DNA of 61,297 nucleotides from Bacillota bacterium. GTDB taxonomy: Bacteria > Bacillota > Clostridia > Saccharofermentanales > Fastidiosipilaceae. Made by a program: the position numbers and the translations under genes. Below the pieces are notes generated by a model, which was given only the letters and a program-made list of their open reading frames with translations, did not search any database and was not told where the DNA came from. Below, one piece after another: positions 50,186 to 59,512 of the stretch (position 1 is the first letter of the stretch; each line of letters begins with the position of its first letter). Where the stretch lies: assembly GCA_023388205.1 (NCBI GenBank), contig JAEWGS010000027.1, positions 1-61,297 of the forward strand. The letters are read 5' to 3'.

Positions 50186-50501
50186 GGAAATTCAGGCTCC
50201 TTTCGACGAGATAATCCACGACTGAGTCTAACTGAGCTCGCCATGTTTCGGTTTGAGCTTTCAAGCTTTGACGATAAGTCTCAAGCTGACGCTCCATCTC
50301 TTCACGGCTTTTCGCTTCAAGCGCCTGCCGTTGTTGCTGGCGCTTCTCATGCACCGACTCATCAAAAGCGCGCTCTTTTGCTGCGATATCACGCTTAGCT
50401 GCTTCAAGAATCTCTCGTTCATCTTCTTGCGCCTGCTGCAAAAGCTGCTGCGCCTCATGTTCCAGAGTCTCAAGGGACTGAATCAAATGTTCTTCCGCCA
50501 T
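50172..50501 (-). CDS. atpH: V-type ATPase subunit G/H
   Basis: A peripheral-stalk coiled-coil subunit of 109 residues, rich in Glu, Gln, Lys and Arg, with LIQSLETLEHEAQQLLQQAQ at the start and LDSVVDYLVERSLN at the end. It pairs with subunit E. The gene is first in the operon, with a ribosome binding site AGGAGAGG ahead of ATG 50501. The family is poorly conserved; position is the main evidence. Confidence 0.9.
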   Translation of the reverse strand: MAEEHLIQSLETLEHEAQQLLQQAQEDEREILEAAKRDIAAKERAFDESVHEKRQQQRQALEAKSREEMERQLETYRQSLKAQTETWRAQLDSVVDYLVERSLNFRGDR

Positions 50502-50594
50502 GGAACACCTCTCCTAAAGAAATACACGTCGCAATATTAGAAATACGCTTCACGTTTGAGAATGACGCTTCTAAAAGATGCACGTAACAAATCC

Positions 50595-50623
50595 ATGATA
50601 ACAAAGCCCCCCTCACCCTGTAA
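50595..50623 (-). promoter_or_regulatory. Candidate extended -10 promoter of the V-ATPase operon
   Basis: Minus strand TGtTATCAT (hexamer 50595-50600) with TTACAG 17 bp upstream (50618-50623). The -10 is good and the -35 weak. The predicted leader is about 85 nt. Confidence 0.45.
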
Positions 50624-50866
50624 GGCTTTTTTGAGAATCTTTCTCCCCAAAACCACGTTTGAAGGCCTTCTTAAGAGGGTCTTTTTCAGCGTTTAATTAT
50701 TTTTTTCCATGTGAAGGCGGATCGTGGCGGATCTTCCGTCGCGTGCGGATCTTCCTTTTGAGCCCAGTCGTTAGGCCTTTCTCACCGCCGCTTTTCGAGA
50801 TGTCTAAGACGCTTTCTTTTGAAGAATGGGCGCCTCGTTCTCCTGTGATGGAGCTTCGTGCTCTTG

Positions 50867-50875
50867 TGTTAGAAT
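50867..50875 (+). promoter_or_regulatory. Candidate extended -10 of pepT
   Basis: TGtTAGAAT with no clear -35 box. It lies about 34 bp before the pepT start. Confidence 0.4.
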
Positions 50876-50908
50876 CCTTTTACAACTCAAGTAAAAGAGG
50901 CAAAACTT

Positions 50909-52150
50909 ATGAAACATGAAAACCCTTCACGTTCCGCATTAGATTTTTTTCTAAAGTATGTCAAATTTGATACAAAAGCGGATCCCAAGTCAGGCCAAAC
51001 CCCTTCTAGCCCAGGTCAACGTGTCCTCGCGCAGCAATTAGCCGAAGATCTCAGCTCCTTCGGCGTGGATGTCACCATCTCCGAACACGCTTATGTCTAC
51101 GGCAAGCTGCCGGCCAACCGCGCCGAACTTGCGACCAAACGCCCGCTCGGCCTCATCGCCCATATGGATACCTCTCCGGATTTTTCAGGGAGCAACGTCT
51201 CGCCGCGCATCATCAAGTACATGGGCGGAGATATCGTCTTAGACAAAGAGCAAAACATCCGCACTGAGGCCGCTTTATTTCCTGAACTCAAAGACCTCAT
51301 TGGCGAAGATCTCGTCGTGACCAATGGCCACAGTCTGCTCGGTGCAGATGACAAGTCAGGTGTCAGCGAAATCATGGCGCTCTTTGCCTATCTGCACGCC
51401 AACCCTGATGTGCCGCACGGCCCCCTTCGGGTCTGCTTCACGCCGGACGAAGAAATCGGCGAAGGCACCAAATTTTTCGACTTCAAACAGTTTGACGCTT
51501 ACTACGCTTACACCATGGACGGCTCTTTGCTCGGTGAACTGGAGTACGAGAATTTCAATGCCGCAGCAGCCCGCATCCTCGTCCACGGTCGTTCGGTGCA
51601 CCCTGGTTCCGCCAAAGACCGTCTGGTGAACGCCGCGGCTTGGGCCTCGCGCTTCATCGCTTCGATGGATCCCGCTGACACACCCGAGCACACCTCTGGG
51701 CGCGAAGGCTTCTTCCACGTCGGCGACTTGCACGCGGGCGTGAGTGAAGCAGAAATCGAGATCATTATCCGAGACTTTGACAAAGAAACCTTTGCCCAAC
51801 GCAAGACCTATCTCAAAAACAAAGTCGAAGATTTCAACAAAATGTTTGACTATCCCGCCTTTGAGATCGAAATTCACGACCAGTATTTGAACATGAAAGA
51901 AAAAGTTGCGGAGCGTCCCGAGCTCATTGAGCGTGCGCGCCAAGCGATGGAAGCGATCGGGGTCACCCCAAAAGAAGCGCCCATTCGCGGGGGCACGGAC
52001 GGAGCGATGCTCTCTTGGAAAGGCTTGCCCTGCCCCAACATTTTCACAGGGGGCGCCAATTTCCACGGCCGCTATGAATACCTCGTTGTGTCGCATATGG
52101 AAAAAGCGGTTCAGTTCCTCAAAGAGTTGGTCCGGATCTACTCTGAATAA
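50909..52150 (+). CDS. pepT: Peptidase T (aminotripeptidase)
   Basis: A dinuclear zinc M20 enzyme that removes the N-terminal residue from tripeptides. The 413 residues show GLIAHMDTSPDF with the first metal His and Asp, LLGADDKSGVSEIMA, VCFTPDEEIGEGTKFF with the catalytic Glu pair, GRSVHPGSAKDRLVNA and a late IFTGGANFHGRYEYLV. Length is normal. AAGAGGC is close to ATG 50909. It is cytoplasmic and fits use of imported peptides. Confidence 0.97.
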   Translation: MKHENPSRSALDFFLKYVKFDTKADPKSGQTPSSPGQRVLAQQLAEDLSSFGVDVTISEHAYVYGKLPANRAELATKRPLGLIAHMDTSPDFSGSNVSPRIIKYMGGDIVLDKEQNIRTEAALFPELKDLIGEDLVVTNGHSLLGADDKSGVSEIMALFAYLHANPDVPHGPLRVCFTPDEEIGEGTKFFDFKQFDAYYAYTMDGSLLGELEYENFNAAAARILVHGRSVHPGSAKDRLVNAAAWASRFIASMDPADTPEHTSGREGFFHVGDLHAGVSEAEIEIIIRDFDKETFAQRKTYLKNKVEDFNKMFDYPAFEIEIHDQYLNMKEKVAERPELIERARQAMEAIGVTPKEAPIRGGTDGAMLSWKGLPCPNIFTGGANFHGRYEYLVVSHMEKAVQFLKELVRIYSE

Positions 52151-52204
52151 AATTCCTGCGCGCCTTAGGCAACCTAAAATAAGCAACATAAAATAGGCAA
52201 GATG

Positions 52205-52247
52205 ATTCAAATGCCCGCTCCTGAAATCAGGCTGCGGGCATTTGAAT
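52205..52247. terminator. Perfect 14-bp hairpin between convergent pepT and the flavoprotein gene
   Basis: ATTCAAATGCCCGC (52205-52218) pairs exactly with 52234-52247, and the loop contains CCTGAAATCAGG, itself self-complementary. There is no U run on either strand, so it may be a U-less bidirectional terminator or a transcript-end stabiliser. Confidence 0.6.
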
Positions 52248-52307
52248 ATGCACTGTATTCCATCTAAATTGCAACACGGGATGATCTTTAGAATCCCCTC
52301 GATGATT

Positions 52308-53210
52308 TTAGGCGCAATAAGCCGCCGCCAAAACGCCTGCGAGCGTGCCGTCTGCCACGGCCGTGGACACTTGGCGCACGCTTTTTTCTCTCAAATCACC
52401 CGCCACAAAGACGCCCGGGATCTCCGTCTTGACCCCGTCTACGCTCTTCAAGTAGCCGTCTGCTTGTGCCAGACACGCGAGGCCCTCACTATTGGGCTTT
52501 TGGCCGATAAAGGCAAAGATGAAATAAGGGCCTTCTTCAAAGCTGCTCACTCCCTTATTCTTGTGCGCCACTTGAACCTTTGAAATCAGACCGTTTTCTT
52601 GCTCAACACCAACAATTTGGGACGCACAATGAATTTCAAAGCGCTCCGAGCCTTCGATCTGCTGTCTAAACTCGTGGATCATCATCAATTGAGGCTGATC
52701 TTGAATCAAAATGACCTTCTTCGCCACTTGAGCGAGCTTGAGCGCTTCTTTGGCCGCCCCATCCGAACCGCCAGCCACGAAGACCACACGATCTTTCACC
52801 GCGTCGAGCTGGGACAAAGTTTCATGAAAAACCTGAACCCCGTCCGCTTCAATCGGCAAAGCTTTCGGTGAAGAGCCCATCGCAAGCACCACCGCTTTGG
52901 CCTCATAGACAGCCTGATCCGTCGTCAAAACTTTCGTCTCTCCAATTAAGTCAAACTGAGTCACCCGTTCATAGCGAAGTGGTATTTGCGCCGCTTGAAG
53001 CTGAGCCTCTAGACGTTGAGCAAATTCCGGCCCCGTCTCACCCCCGAGAAGCGCCGCGTAGTGACTCACTAAGCTCACCGTGCCAATCAGGCCGCCCACT
53101 CGCTTGGCCTCTAAAACGAGGACCTCTTTACCGCGCGCCTTAGCATAAAGCGCCGCAGATACGCCTGCTGGGCCCGCGCCAACGACCAATACATCCACTT
53201 TATGATTCAT
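52308..53210 (-). CDS. Thioredoxin reductase-like FAD/NAD(P) oxidoreductase lacking the CxxC
   Basis: The 300 residues have two dinucleotide domains: VGAGPAGVSAALYAKARG (residues 10-27, FAD), VVFVAGGSDGAAKEALKLA (NAD(P)), and FVAGDLREKSVRQVSTAVADG with the closing FAD motif GD. The overall fold fits thioredoxin reductase, but the CATC motif between the domains is missing; the region reads FHETLSQLDAVKDRV. It may be a ferredoxin- or flavodoxin-type reductase, or a diaphorase. ATG 53210 is chosen for AAAGGAG seven bases ahead; the open frame to 53264 is ignored. No thioredoxin gene adjoins. Confidence 0.85.
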   Translation of the reverse strand: MNHKVDVLVVGAGPAGVSAALYAKARGKEVLVLEAKRVGGLIGTVSLVSHYAALLGGETGPEFAQRLEAQLQAAQIPLRYERVTQFDLIGETKVLTTDQAVYEAKAVVLAMGSSPKALPIEADGVQVFHETLSQLDAVKDRVVFVAGGSDGAAKEALKLAQVAKKVILIQDQPQLMMIHEFRQQIEGSERFEIHCASQIVGVEQENGLISKVQVAHKNKGVSSFEEGPYFIFAFIGQKPNSEGLACLAQADGYLKSVDGVKTEIPGVFVAGDLREKSVRQVSTAVADGTLAGVLAAAYCA

Positions 53211-53326
53211 CGTATCGCTCCTTTTCCTTGCCTCACACAGTTTCATGAGGCCCTGTCTTTTCATCGCCTTTTCAACGCTGCTTCATTCGCCACTTGAATC
53301 TTTTCACCCAAGCACTCCGAAAATCT

Positions 53327-55900
53327 TTAGTGGGCACGCCAGTACACGCAAAGCAACTCGGGCCAAATATCTTTTTTGAGCAGTGTGCGCTCTTTCTCCT
53401 CAATCTTGAGTAGCTTATCTTCAAAAGCCGCCAAGGCTGCTTCTTGCTGTTCCACCTTGCGCGCATAAGCGGCATCGACCTGCTTTTGTGTGGTGTCCAT
53501 CGCTTCTTTGGCTCTTGCCGCGCGCGCCGACTGATTTGAAATGCGCCCCGTGCTTCTCGCCACAGAACTCACACGGCCCAAGCTGCGGCCGCGCCCTAAG
53601 ATCATTCCCAAAATAGAGGCACCCACCTCCACACCCGCTGATAGGGTCGCCTGTTTTTTGGCTTCTTCAGCACGCTTTTGACGCTCCTCGCTGCGTTCTA
53701 GACGCAAGTCCAGTTTTTCCTGATACGCTTCTAATTCTGCCGCTTGTTCTTCGGTAAAGCGTTGAATCAAAGGCTGCGCCGCTGTCTGACAGCGAAGCTG
53801 AAACGCCGCAAGACTTTCATCCGCTTCAGACGTCAACTTCAAACCCTCGCAGACATAGACCTTCGTTCTCGGCTCTCGGTAAATGGCTTCAATCAAGATG
53901 CGCTGCATTTGACTCAAACTCTGCTTACCTTGCGCCGCTTTGGGCATCGATTCAAAGTGGATCCCCGGCAGAGGATTTCGTTCCAAATCGGCCTCATTCG
54001 GCACTTCAGATTCCGGCAACGCTTCAAGTGGATCAATCATCGCGACGTCGTCTTCGATTGGAATCGCATAATACCGAGTCTGTTCTTGAGCTTCACCACT
54101 TCTCCCCACGCGTTCAGTCAATCTCATTTTGGCAAAGAGCATCGGGCTGTATCTGCTCGCAGAAGAAGCCTCTCTGTGATCAAAGAAAGAAGGGTACGGC
54201 AGTTTGGGCAAAAGGGCTGCTGCCCCGCTCATAGCTGAGCCATTTCCCCCGCCCATAGCTGAGCCATTCATCGAAGATGCACGATTCGCTTCGGGCGCAT
54301 CCAATGAAGCGGGATCTGCCTCTTCTTCCATTTCTGAAGTCGCCGCCGATCCATACCCTGTTGAAAATGGAGCTGCCGCATAAGGACCTTCGGCATAAGG
54401 GCCTGCCGCATATTTAGCGCCAACAGCACTTGCTTCATCGGCATCGGCAGCTGCCCCGGCACGCCTAGGTGCAGCGCCTTCTAACTGTCCTTTCGCCACA
54501 CGGGCGATGACTTCTTTGAGCTGAGCCGGACTCATCGGTCCCAAGAGCCAAGAAGAACACGTTCTCGTCTGGAAGACTTCAGCCGCATCATAGACACTGC
54601 GTCTGACAAAGTAGCGCGGCTTGAGTTCAGAAATCTGCGAAAAGAGCTCCGAAGATTCGCTTTCGCCCAAGCCCTCACAGACTTTTTTTCGATCCAAATC
54701 CGTATTGAGACGCCCGATCAGACTCGTGCCAATATTGTTCAGCGCTTTGTAGTCTATATCGCCCGGATTTTGCGTCGCGAGCATCATCCCCAGGCCAAAA
54801 GCGCGCGCCTGTTTGAGCAGCGTGATCAGGCTCTTTTTCGCCGGCGTCTGACGTACAGGTGGGAAAAAGCCCGCCACCTCATCCATGTAAAAGAGCGCCT
54901 TGAGCCCATCGGCACTCGGCCAACGGCGAATCGTACGCGTCAATTCCGAAAGTAAGCTCGACACAAAAAAATGCTGCTCTGCTTCATTCATGGCCGTCAA
55001 CTGAATCAAAGTCACGGGGCACTTGCCCGCCTTCACTTGCAAGCGATCTTGAAGATTCAGCACCGAGCCTTGTAATTGTTGGCGAAAGCGCGGTTTTGCC
55101 AAGAGCGCATTCAGCCTTGTTCCCAGATTCCGCCTCATGTTCTCTGGATAAAAGTCGTCCAACTTAAGCAGGCCGACCTGATCAAAAGGCGGCGTCATCA
55201 CACAGCGCAAAATCGCTTCAGGACTCAAGTCTTCTCCCGCTTGAGTCAGGTATCGCAAGACCTCGATCATAAAAGCGTGTGCCGCACTCTGTTGGCTTTC
55301 ACTCTCACCGATCCACTCTAACCACGTTGCAGCCAATTGATCCAAGCGCTCTTCTAGAGCGTTCTCGTCCTCCGCCATCGCCTGAGAAGCCTCTCCGCCC
55401 GCAAAGGAAAAAAGCGACAAGGCCGGTAATTGCTCTTGCATCGGGGTGTAAATTTTTACATCGTACTGTGACCAGTCGATCGGGGGCACGAGCTCAGACT
55501 CTGTCAGCGCATTTTCGCTCGCATCTTTCGCAATCATCTGCTGCCATTTCGCCTTGAGTTCCGCCGCTTGTTCAGCAGGTCGTTCACCTGAAGCTCCCTC
55601 CTGCGCCGTGCCGAGTTCAGCTGCGCCAGCCGTCTGATCTTTCGCCGCAAGAATCGCGCGAATCTCTTCGTCGCTCATCTGTCCCAAATTCAAAAATAGA
55701 TTTGCGAGGTCGCCTTTGGGATCGAGAATAAGAAGTGGGCAGTGCTGAGCCAAAAGTTGCTCCAAAATCCCGATGCCGAGCCCCGTTTTTCCGCTGCCTG
55801 TCATGCCCAAGATCAGCGCGTGCGTGCAAAGCTGCTTCGTCTCTAAGCGCAAAGGCTGGCCGGATTCATAACCCAAAATCACCGTGCTTTGTGTTCCCAT
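53327..55900 (-). CDS. HerA/VirB4-type ATPase with disordered insert and coiled-coil C-terminus
   Basis: A RecA-fold DNA- or protein-pumping ATPase of the DUF87/FtsK-HerA group. Residues 32-39 are Walker A GMTGSGKT, followed by LLILDPKGDLANLF, then later ALFYMDEVAGFFPP (Walker B) and GLGMMLATQNPGDIDYKALNNIGT (sensor, two parts). After the core (about 480) comes an Ala/Gly/Tyr-rich disordered insert (YAAGPYAEGPYAAAPFSTGY), then a charged domain, a hydrophobic Gly-rich stretch (VEVGASILGMILGRGRSLG) and a coiled coil. The usual partner nuclease NurA is absent. Function unknown; archaeal relatives resect DNA. It lies 102 bp after mltG. Confidence 0.8.
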   Translation of the reverse strand: MGTQSTVILGYESGQPLRLETKQLCTHALILGMTGSGKTGLGIGILEQLLAQHCPLLILDPKGDLANLFLNLGQMSDEEIRAILAAKDQTAGAAELGTAQEGASGERPAEQAAELKAKWQQMIAKDASENALTESELVPPIDWSQYDVKIYTPMQEQLPALSLFSFAGGEASQAMAEDENALEERLDQLAATWLEWIGESESQQSAAHAFMIEVLRYLTQAGEDLSPEAILRCVMTPPFDQVGLLKLDDFYPENMRRNLGTRLNALLAKPRFRQQLQGSVLNLQDRLQVKAGKCPVTLIQLTAMNEAEQHFFVSSLLSELTRTIRRWPSADGLKALFYMDEVAGFFPPVRQTPAKKSLITLLKQARAFGLGMMLATQNPGDIDYKALNNIGTSLIGRLNTDLDRKKVCEGLGESESSELFSQISELKPRYFVRRSVYDAAEVFQTRTCSSWLLGPMSPAQLKEVIARVAKGQLEGAAPRRAGAAADADEASAVGAKYAAGPYAEGPYAAAPFSTGYGSAATSEMEEEADPASLDAPEANRASSMNGSAMGGGNGSAMSGAAALLPKLPYPSFFDHREASSASRYSPMLFAKMRLTERVGRSGEAQEQTRYYAIPIEDDVAMIDPLEALPESEVPNEADLERNPLPGIHFESMPKAAQGKQSLSQMQRILIEAIYREPRTKVYVCEGLKLTSEADESLAAFQLRCQTAAQPLIQRFTEEQAAELEAYQEKLDLRLERSEERQKRAEEAKKQATLSAGVEVGASILGMILGRGRSLGRVSSVARSTGRISNQSARAARAKEAMDTTQKQVDAAYARKVEQQEAALAAFEDKLLKIEEKERTLLKKDIWPELLCVYWRAH
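54230..54268. repeat. 15-bp direct repeat in the HerA-like gene insert
   Basis: CATAGCTGAGCCATT at 54230-54244 and 54254-54268 (24-bp period, frame kept) encodes NGSAM-type repeats in the disordered insert. Next to it, at about 54380-54420, lie GCATAAGG-type repeats encoding PYAxGPYA. Confidence 0.8.
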
Positions 55901-55953
55901 CTCGTTCCTCTTTCTTCGTCAAAAGCTCCGTCAAAGCTTTGTTTTCACCTATT

Positions 55954-55992
55954 AAAAAGCCAAAGCCGCGGGAGTACCGGCAGGCCTTGGCT
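55954..55992 (-). terminator. Intrinsic terminator after mltG
   Basis: On the minus strand AGCCAAGGCC (55983-55992) pairs with GGCTTTGGCT (55958-55967, one G-U pair) and is followed by UUUUUAA. It separates mltG from the HerA-like gene. Confidence 0.85.
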
Positions 55993-56002
55993 CTGTTCAA
56001 TC

Positions 56003-57337
56003 TTACGGTGTGACAATTTCGTCCGCCGAAATATCCTCATTGTCATCGACGGCTTCAACATCTGGTAGCTGCGTCCAGTCTTCGCCTTCGCTCTCTCCGC
56101 GCTCGGTCAGCAAACGGTTTTCGAGCGGTTTGACATAGCGCGCCACGTTGTATAAATGCTCTTCAAAGTTGTGCGCAAACACCGTCGTTCCATCGCCTTT
56201 TGCCGCGAAGTACAAAAGCCCCATATCGCTTGTATCTGGATAAAGCGCCGCGCGAATGGCCTCAAGCCCAGGATTACAGATGGCCCCCGGCGGCAAATTC
56301 AAATGCAAGTACGTATTGTACGGAGACTCCATCTCCAAGTCCGACTGCTTGACAATCAGGATCGGCTCTTTGCCCATGCGCTGACGCACGTAGTTGACCG
56401 TCGCACAACTCTCGAGCTTCATCTCCTGATCTAAGCGGTTGTGGAATACGCGGCTCACTTTATACATCTCGTCGGTGCGCGAAGATTCTTTTTCGATCAC
56501 TGAAGCCAAGCGAACGACCTGATCCATGGTCATATTCATCTCTCTTGCGCGCTTATACTCAGCATCTGTCAGCTTCGCTTCTGTATTATTAAACATCGTG
56601 CGCAAAATCTGCTCTTCGGTCGTATTCAAGTCAAAGTCATAGGTGTCCGGGAAGAAATAACCTTCAAGCGCGATCTCACGGCCAGATTCCATCGGCAACT
56701 CTTGCACAAAGCGATAATCTAAGAATTGATCTGGGTCATTCGCCAGCTCATCGAGAATCTCTTCATCAAAGACCACGCCGTTTTCCTTTAGAATCCGCTT
56801 GATATCAATGTACGTCGTACCTTCGGGGAAGGTAATGCGCACCGACTTGGGCGCGAGCGTCAAGATGTACATCATCGTGTCGTAGGTCATGCCCTTTTTC
56901 AAAAAGTGCGTTCCGCTGCGATAGCCCCCATCGAAGCCATTGATTTTACTCATCAAATTAAAGAGCGTCTTATTGGTCAAAAGCCCCTGATCTTCCAATT
57001 TCTGAGCGATATCTGCTGTCGTGTCACCGAGATCGATGTACACCATGATCGCCCCTTCAGTATTTGCATCAGGGATTTCAATTTGAGCTGAAGCAGATTG
57101 AGCGCTGTTCGCATCGCCGGCTTCTTTTGAAACTGCGTCAGAACTTTCTGTGCCACCTGCTCTTTCGGCAGCCGCACGCTGTTCCGCTGCTCGACCGATA
57201 CGTTCAAGCTCAGCGAAACGTTCCGCTTGTCGCCGCGTAAACTGATAGCCGAGCACAACGCCCAGCCCGACGGCTATGATCAAAAAAATCAGAGCAAACA
57301 TGCGTCCGACAGTCTTTTTTACACGTCTTGATGCCAT
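56003..57337 (-). CDS. mltG: Endolytic murein transglycosylase MltG
   Basis: MltG cleaves nascent peptidoglycan strands and helps end glycan synthesis. The 444 residues have a membrane anchor (about 12-33, MFALIFLIIAVGLGVVLGY), a variable linker of about 60 residues, then the YceG domain with VYIDLGDTTADIAQKLEDQG, VRITFPEGTTYIDI, RLASVIEKESSRTDEM (catalytic Glu) and SPYNTYLHLNLPPGAICNPG. The C-terminal 40 residues are acidic and variable. It is often beside cell-division or tRNA genes; here it follows typA. Confidence 0.96.
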   Translation of the reverse strand: MASRRVKKTVGRMFALIFLIIAVGLGVVLGYQFTRRQAERFAELERIGRAAEQRAAAERAGGTESSDAVSKEAGDANSAQSASAQIEIPDANTEGAIMVYIDLGDTTADIAQKLEDQGLLTNKTLFNLMSKINGFDGGYRSGTHFLKKGMTYDTMMYILTLAPKSVRITFPEGTTYIDIKRILKENGVVFDEEILDELANDPDQFLDYRFVQELPMESGREIALEGYFFPDTYDFDLNTTEEQILRTMFNNTEAKLTDAEYKRAREMNMTMDQVVRLASVIEKESSRTDEMYKVSRVFHNRLDQEMKLESCATVNYVRQRMGKEPILIVKQSDLEMESPYNTYLHLNLPPGAICNPGLEAIRAALYPDTSDMGLLYFAAKGDGTTVFAHNFEEHLYNVARYVKPLENRLLTERGESEGEDWTQLPDVEAVDDNEDISADEIVTP

Positions 57338-57451
57338 GATGCCTCCTCATTGATAACAGCTCTCATTTTAACAGCTAGAAGCCCTTGCGCAGGCATGATT
57401 CAAAAAGCCATCTCTCAAGCCATCCCTCGACTTCGCTGTTGTCTTCCAATT

Positions 57452-59305
57452 TTAGGCCTTATCTTTGGCGCGTTGACGCGCTTTGAGCCGCATATCTGTA
57501 TTCAAAATTTTCTTGCGAAGACGAATGCTTTCGGGGGTCACTTCAATCAATTCATCGTCGCTGACGAACTCAATAAACTGTTCCAAGCTCATTTTAATCG
57601 GCGTCACCAGGCGCAAAGCCTCATCCGAGCCCGCCGCACGCATATTCGTGACGTGCTTCTTCTTACAGACGTTGACCGCGAGATCTTCCGATTTAGGGTT
57701 CGAGCCCACAACCATACCTTCGTAAACTTCTGTGCCCGCTCCGATAAAAAGCGAACCGCGCTCTTGAGCATTGTACAAACCATAAGTCACAGCCGTACCC
57801 GACTCGCGCGCAACAATCACTGCATGCCCTCTCGTCTCAATCTCCCCGCGCCAAGGCTCATAGCCCGCAATCAAAGAACTCATCACGCCGTTGCCTTTGG
57901 TATCCGTCAAAAACTGCGTGCGATATCCGATCAAGCCGCGCGACGGAATGCGAAAAGTCAAACGCGTAAAATCATCGCGCAAAGGCTGCATATCGATCAT
58001 TTCAGCTTTTCTCTTTCCGAGCTTCTCGATCACTTGGCCGACAAATTCTTCGGGCACTTCAACCATCAGCTCTTCAATGGGTTCTAGCAACTGACCCTTT
58101 TCATCTTCATGCGTAATCACGCGCGGACGAGACAGCTGAAACTCATAGCCCTCACGGCGCATGGTCTCAACAAGAATAGACAGGTGCATTTCGCCGCGCC
58201 CTTTGACGACAAAGGCCTCCGTGCTATCCGTTTCTTCAACGCGCAAAGAGACATTGCGTTCGGTTTCCCGAAACAAACGCTCCCTCAAATGACGGCTCGT
58301 CAAATACTTGCCTTCCCGACCGGCAAACGGAGAATCGTTGACACTAAAAGTCATCGCGATCGTCGGTTCATCGATCTGCACGAAAGGCAGTGGATCTGGA
58401 TTTTCGAAGGCGCAAATCGTATCGCCGATATTGATCTCAGGCACCCCGGCAATACAAACGATTTCCCCGACACTTGCCGTTTCAATTGTCTGCTTGCCCA
58501 AGGCTTCAAAGCGGAACAAAGAGGCGACCTTGCCCTGATTTTTCCAGGACTCGCCTAAGCGGCAAACAGACACCGCCTGACCCAGCTTAATGGAGCCTCG
58601 CGTCACCTTTCCGATCGCCATACGCCCCACGTAGCTATCCGACTCAATGTTGCTCACCAGAAGTTGCAAAGGCGCTTCGACCTCGCCGACAGGACAAGGA
58701 ATGTACGACACGATTTTATCGAGGAGCGGGCGAATATCTTTTGCACCACCTTCAAAAATCTCATCCGGATTTTCCGTCGCATAACCATCTCGTCCGGAGG
58801 CATAAAGGACGGGGAAATCGATTTGATCTTCATCCGCACCCAAGGCGATAAACAAGTCCAAGACCAAATCAGGCACCTCGAGCGGACGGGCGTCTTTTCG
58901 GTCCACCTTGTTCACCACACAAATCACGGGCAAGCCAAAGCCCAGCGCTTTATTCAACACGAAACGCGTCTGAGGCATGGGGCCGTCAAAAGCATCCACG
59001 ATGAGCAAAACGCCGTCGACCATCTTCAAGATGCGCTCAACTTCACCCCCGAAGTCCGCATGGCCTGGGGTATCCACAATATTAATGCGCGTTCCGTTGT
59101 AGTCGATAGCCGTATTTTTCGCAAGAATCGTAATCCCGCGCTCGCGTTCTAGGTCATTGTTGTCCATGGCCCGAATCTGCACTTGCTCATTCGCGCGAAA
59201 GGCGCCGCTTTGTTTAAGCATCGCATCCACCAAGGTTGTCTTTCCGTGGTCGACGTGCGCGATGATCGCAATATTGCGCATGTGTTCCATTCTTTGTTCA
59301 GCCAT
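57452..59305 (-). CDS. typA: Translational GTPase TypA/BipA
   Basis: A ribosome-associated GTPase involved in stress adaptation and 50S assembly. The 617 residues show AHVDHGKTTLVDAML (residues 16-30), ERERGITILAKNTAI, VDTPGHADFGGEVERI, VVNKVDRKDARP and the EF-G-like domains, ending with KGRGEMHLSILVETMRREGYE (two parts), TDTKGNGVMSSL and KMSLEQFIEFVSDDELIEVTP in the C-terminus. All G motifs are intact. It lies between mltG and der with 114 and 207 bp gaps. Confidence 0.97.
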   Translation of the reverse strand: MAEQRMEHMRNIAIIAHVDHGKTTLVDAMLKQSGAFRANEQVQIRAMDNNDLERERGITILAKNTAIDYNGTRINIVDTPGHADFGGEVERILKMVDGVLLIVDAFDGPMPQTRFVLNKALGFGLPVICVVNKVDRKDARPLEVPDLVLDLFIALGADEDQIDFPVLYASGRDGYATENPDEIFEGGAKDIRPLLDKIVSYIPCPVGEVEAPLQLLVSNIESDSYVGRMAIGKVTRGSIKLGQAVSVCRLGESWKNQGKVASLFRFEALGKQTIETASVGEIVCIAGVPEINIGDTICAFENPDPLPFVQIDEPTIAMTFSVNDSPFAGREGKYLTSRHLRERLFRETERNVSLRVEETDSTEAFVVKGRGEMHLSILVETMRREGYEFQLSRPRVITHEDEKGQLLEPIEELMVEVPEEFVGQVIEKLGKRKAEMIDMQPLRDDFTRLTFRIPSRGLIGYRTQFLTDTKGNGVMSSLIAGYEPWRGEIETRGHAVIVARESGTAVTYGLYNAQERGSLFIGAGTEVYEGMVVGSNPKSEDLAVNVCKKKHVTNMRAAGSDEALRLVTPIKMSLEQFIEFVSDDELIEVTPESIRLRKKILNTDMRLKARQRAKDKA

Positions 59306-59512
59306 AGATTCCTATCTTTCCTTTTTGTGTCTTTCTTTTTTGTGATGTCTTGTCCTATCGCGCGGCGTCAACCCATGCGACTTCGACTTCGAGTGACACA
59401 GCCTTTTTATTTTACTCCGCGTCATGTCGTTAAAAGGTGGCGTGAGCGACGGCTCAAACGCAACGAAACGGATCTGCAAGCATCCTTGTCCGCCTCAGCC
59501 TCAGCTTTTCGC

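Larger units (their letters stand above)
50502..50908. other. Divergent control region between the V-ATPase operon and pepT
   Basis: About 400 bp with no supported gene. It holds candidate promoters for both directions, a GGCGGATC repeat cluster (about 50716-50755) and a plus-strand hairpin (AAAGCC/GGCTTT, about 50603-50628) followed by six T that would act as a terminator against antisense reading. Confidence 0.6.
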
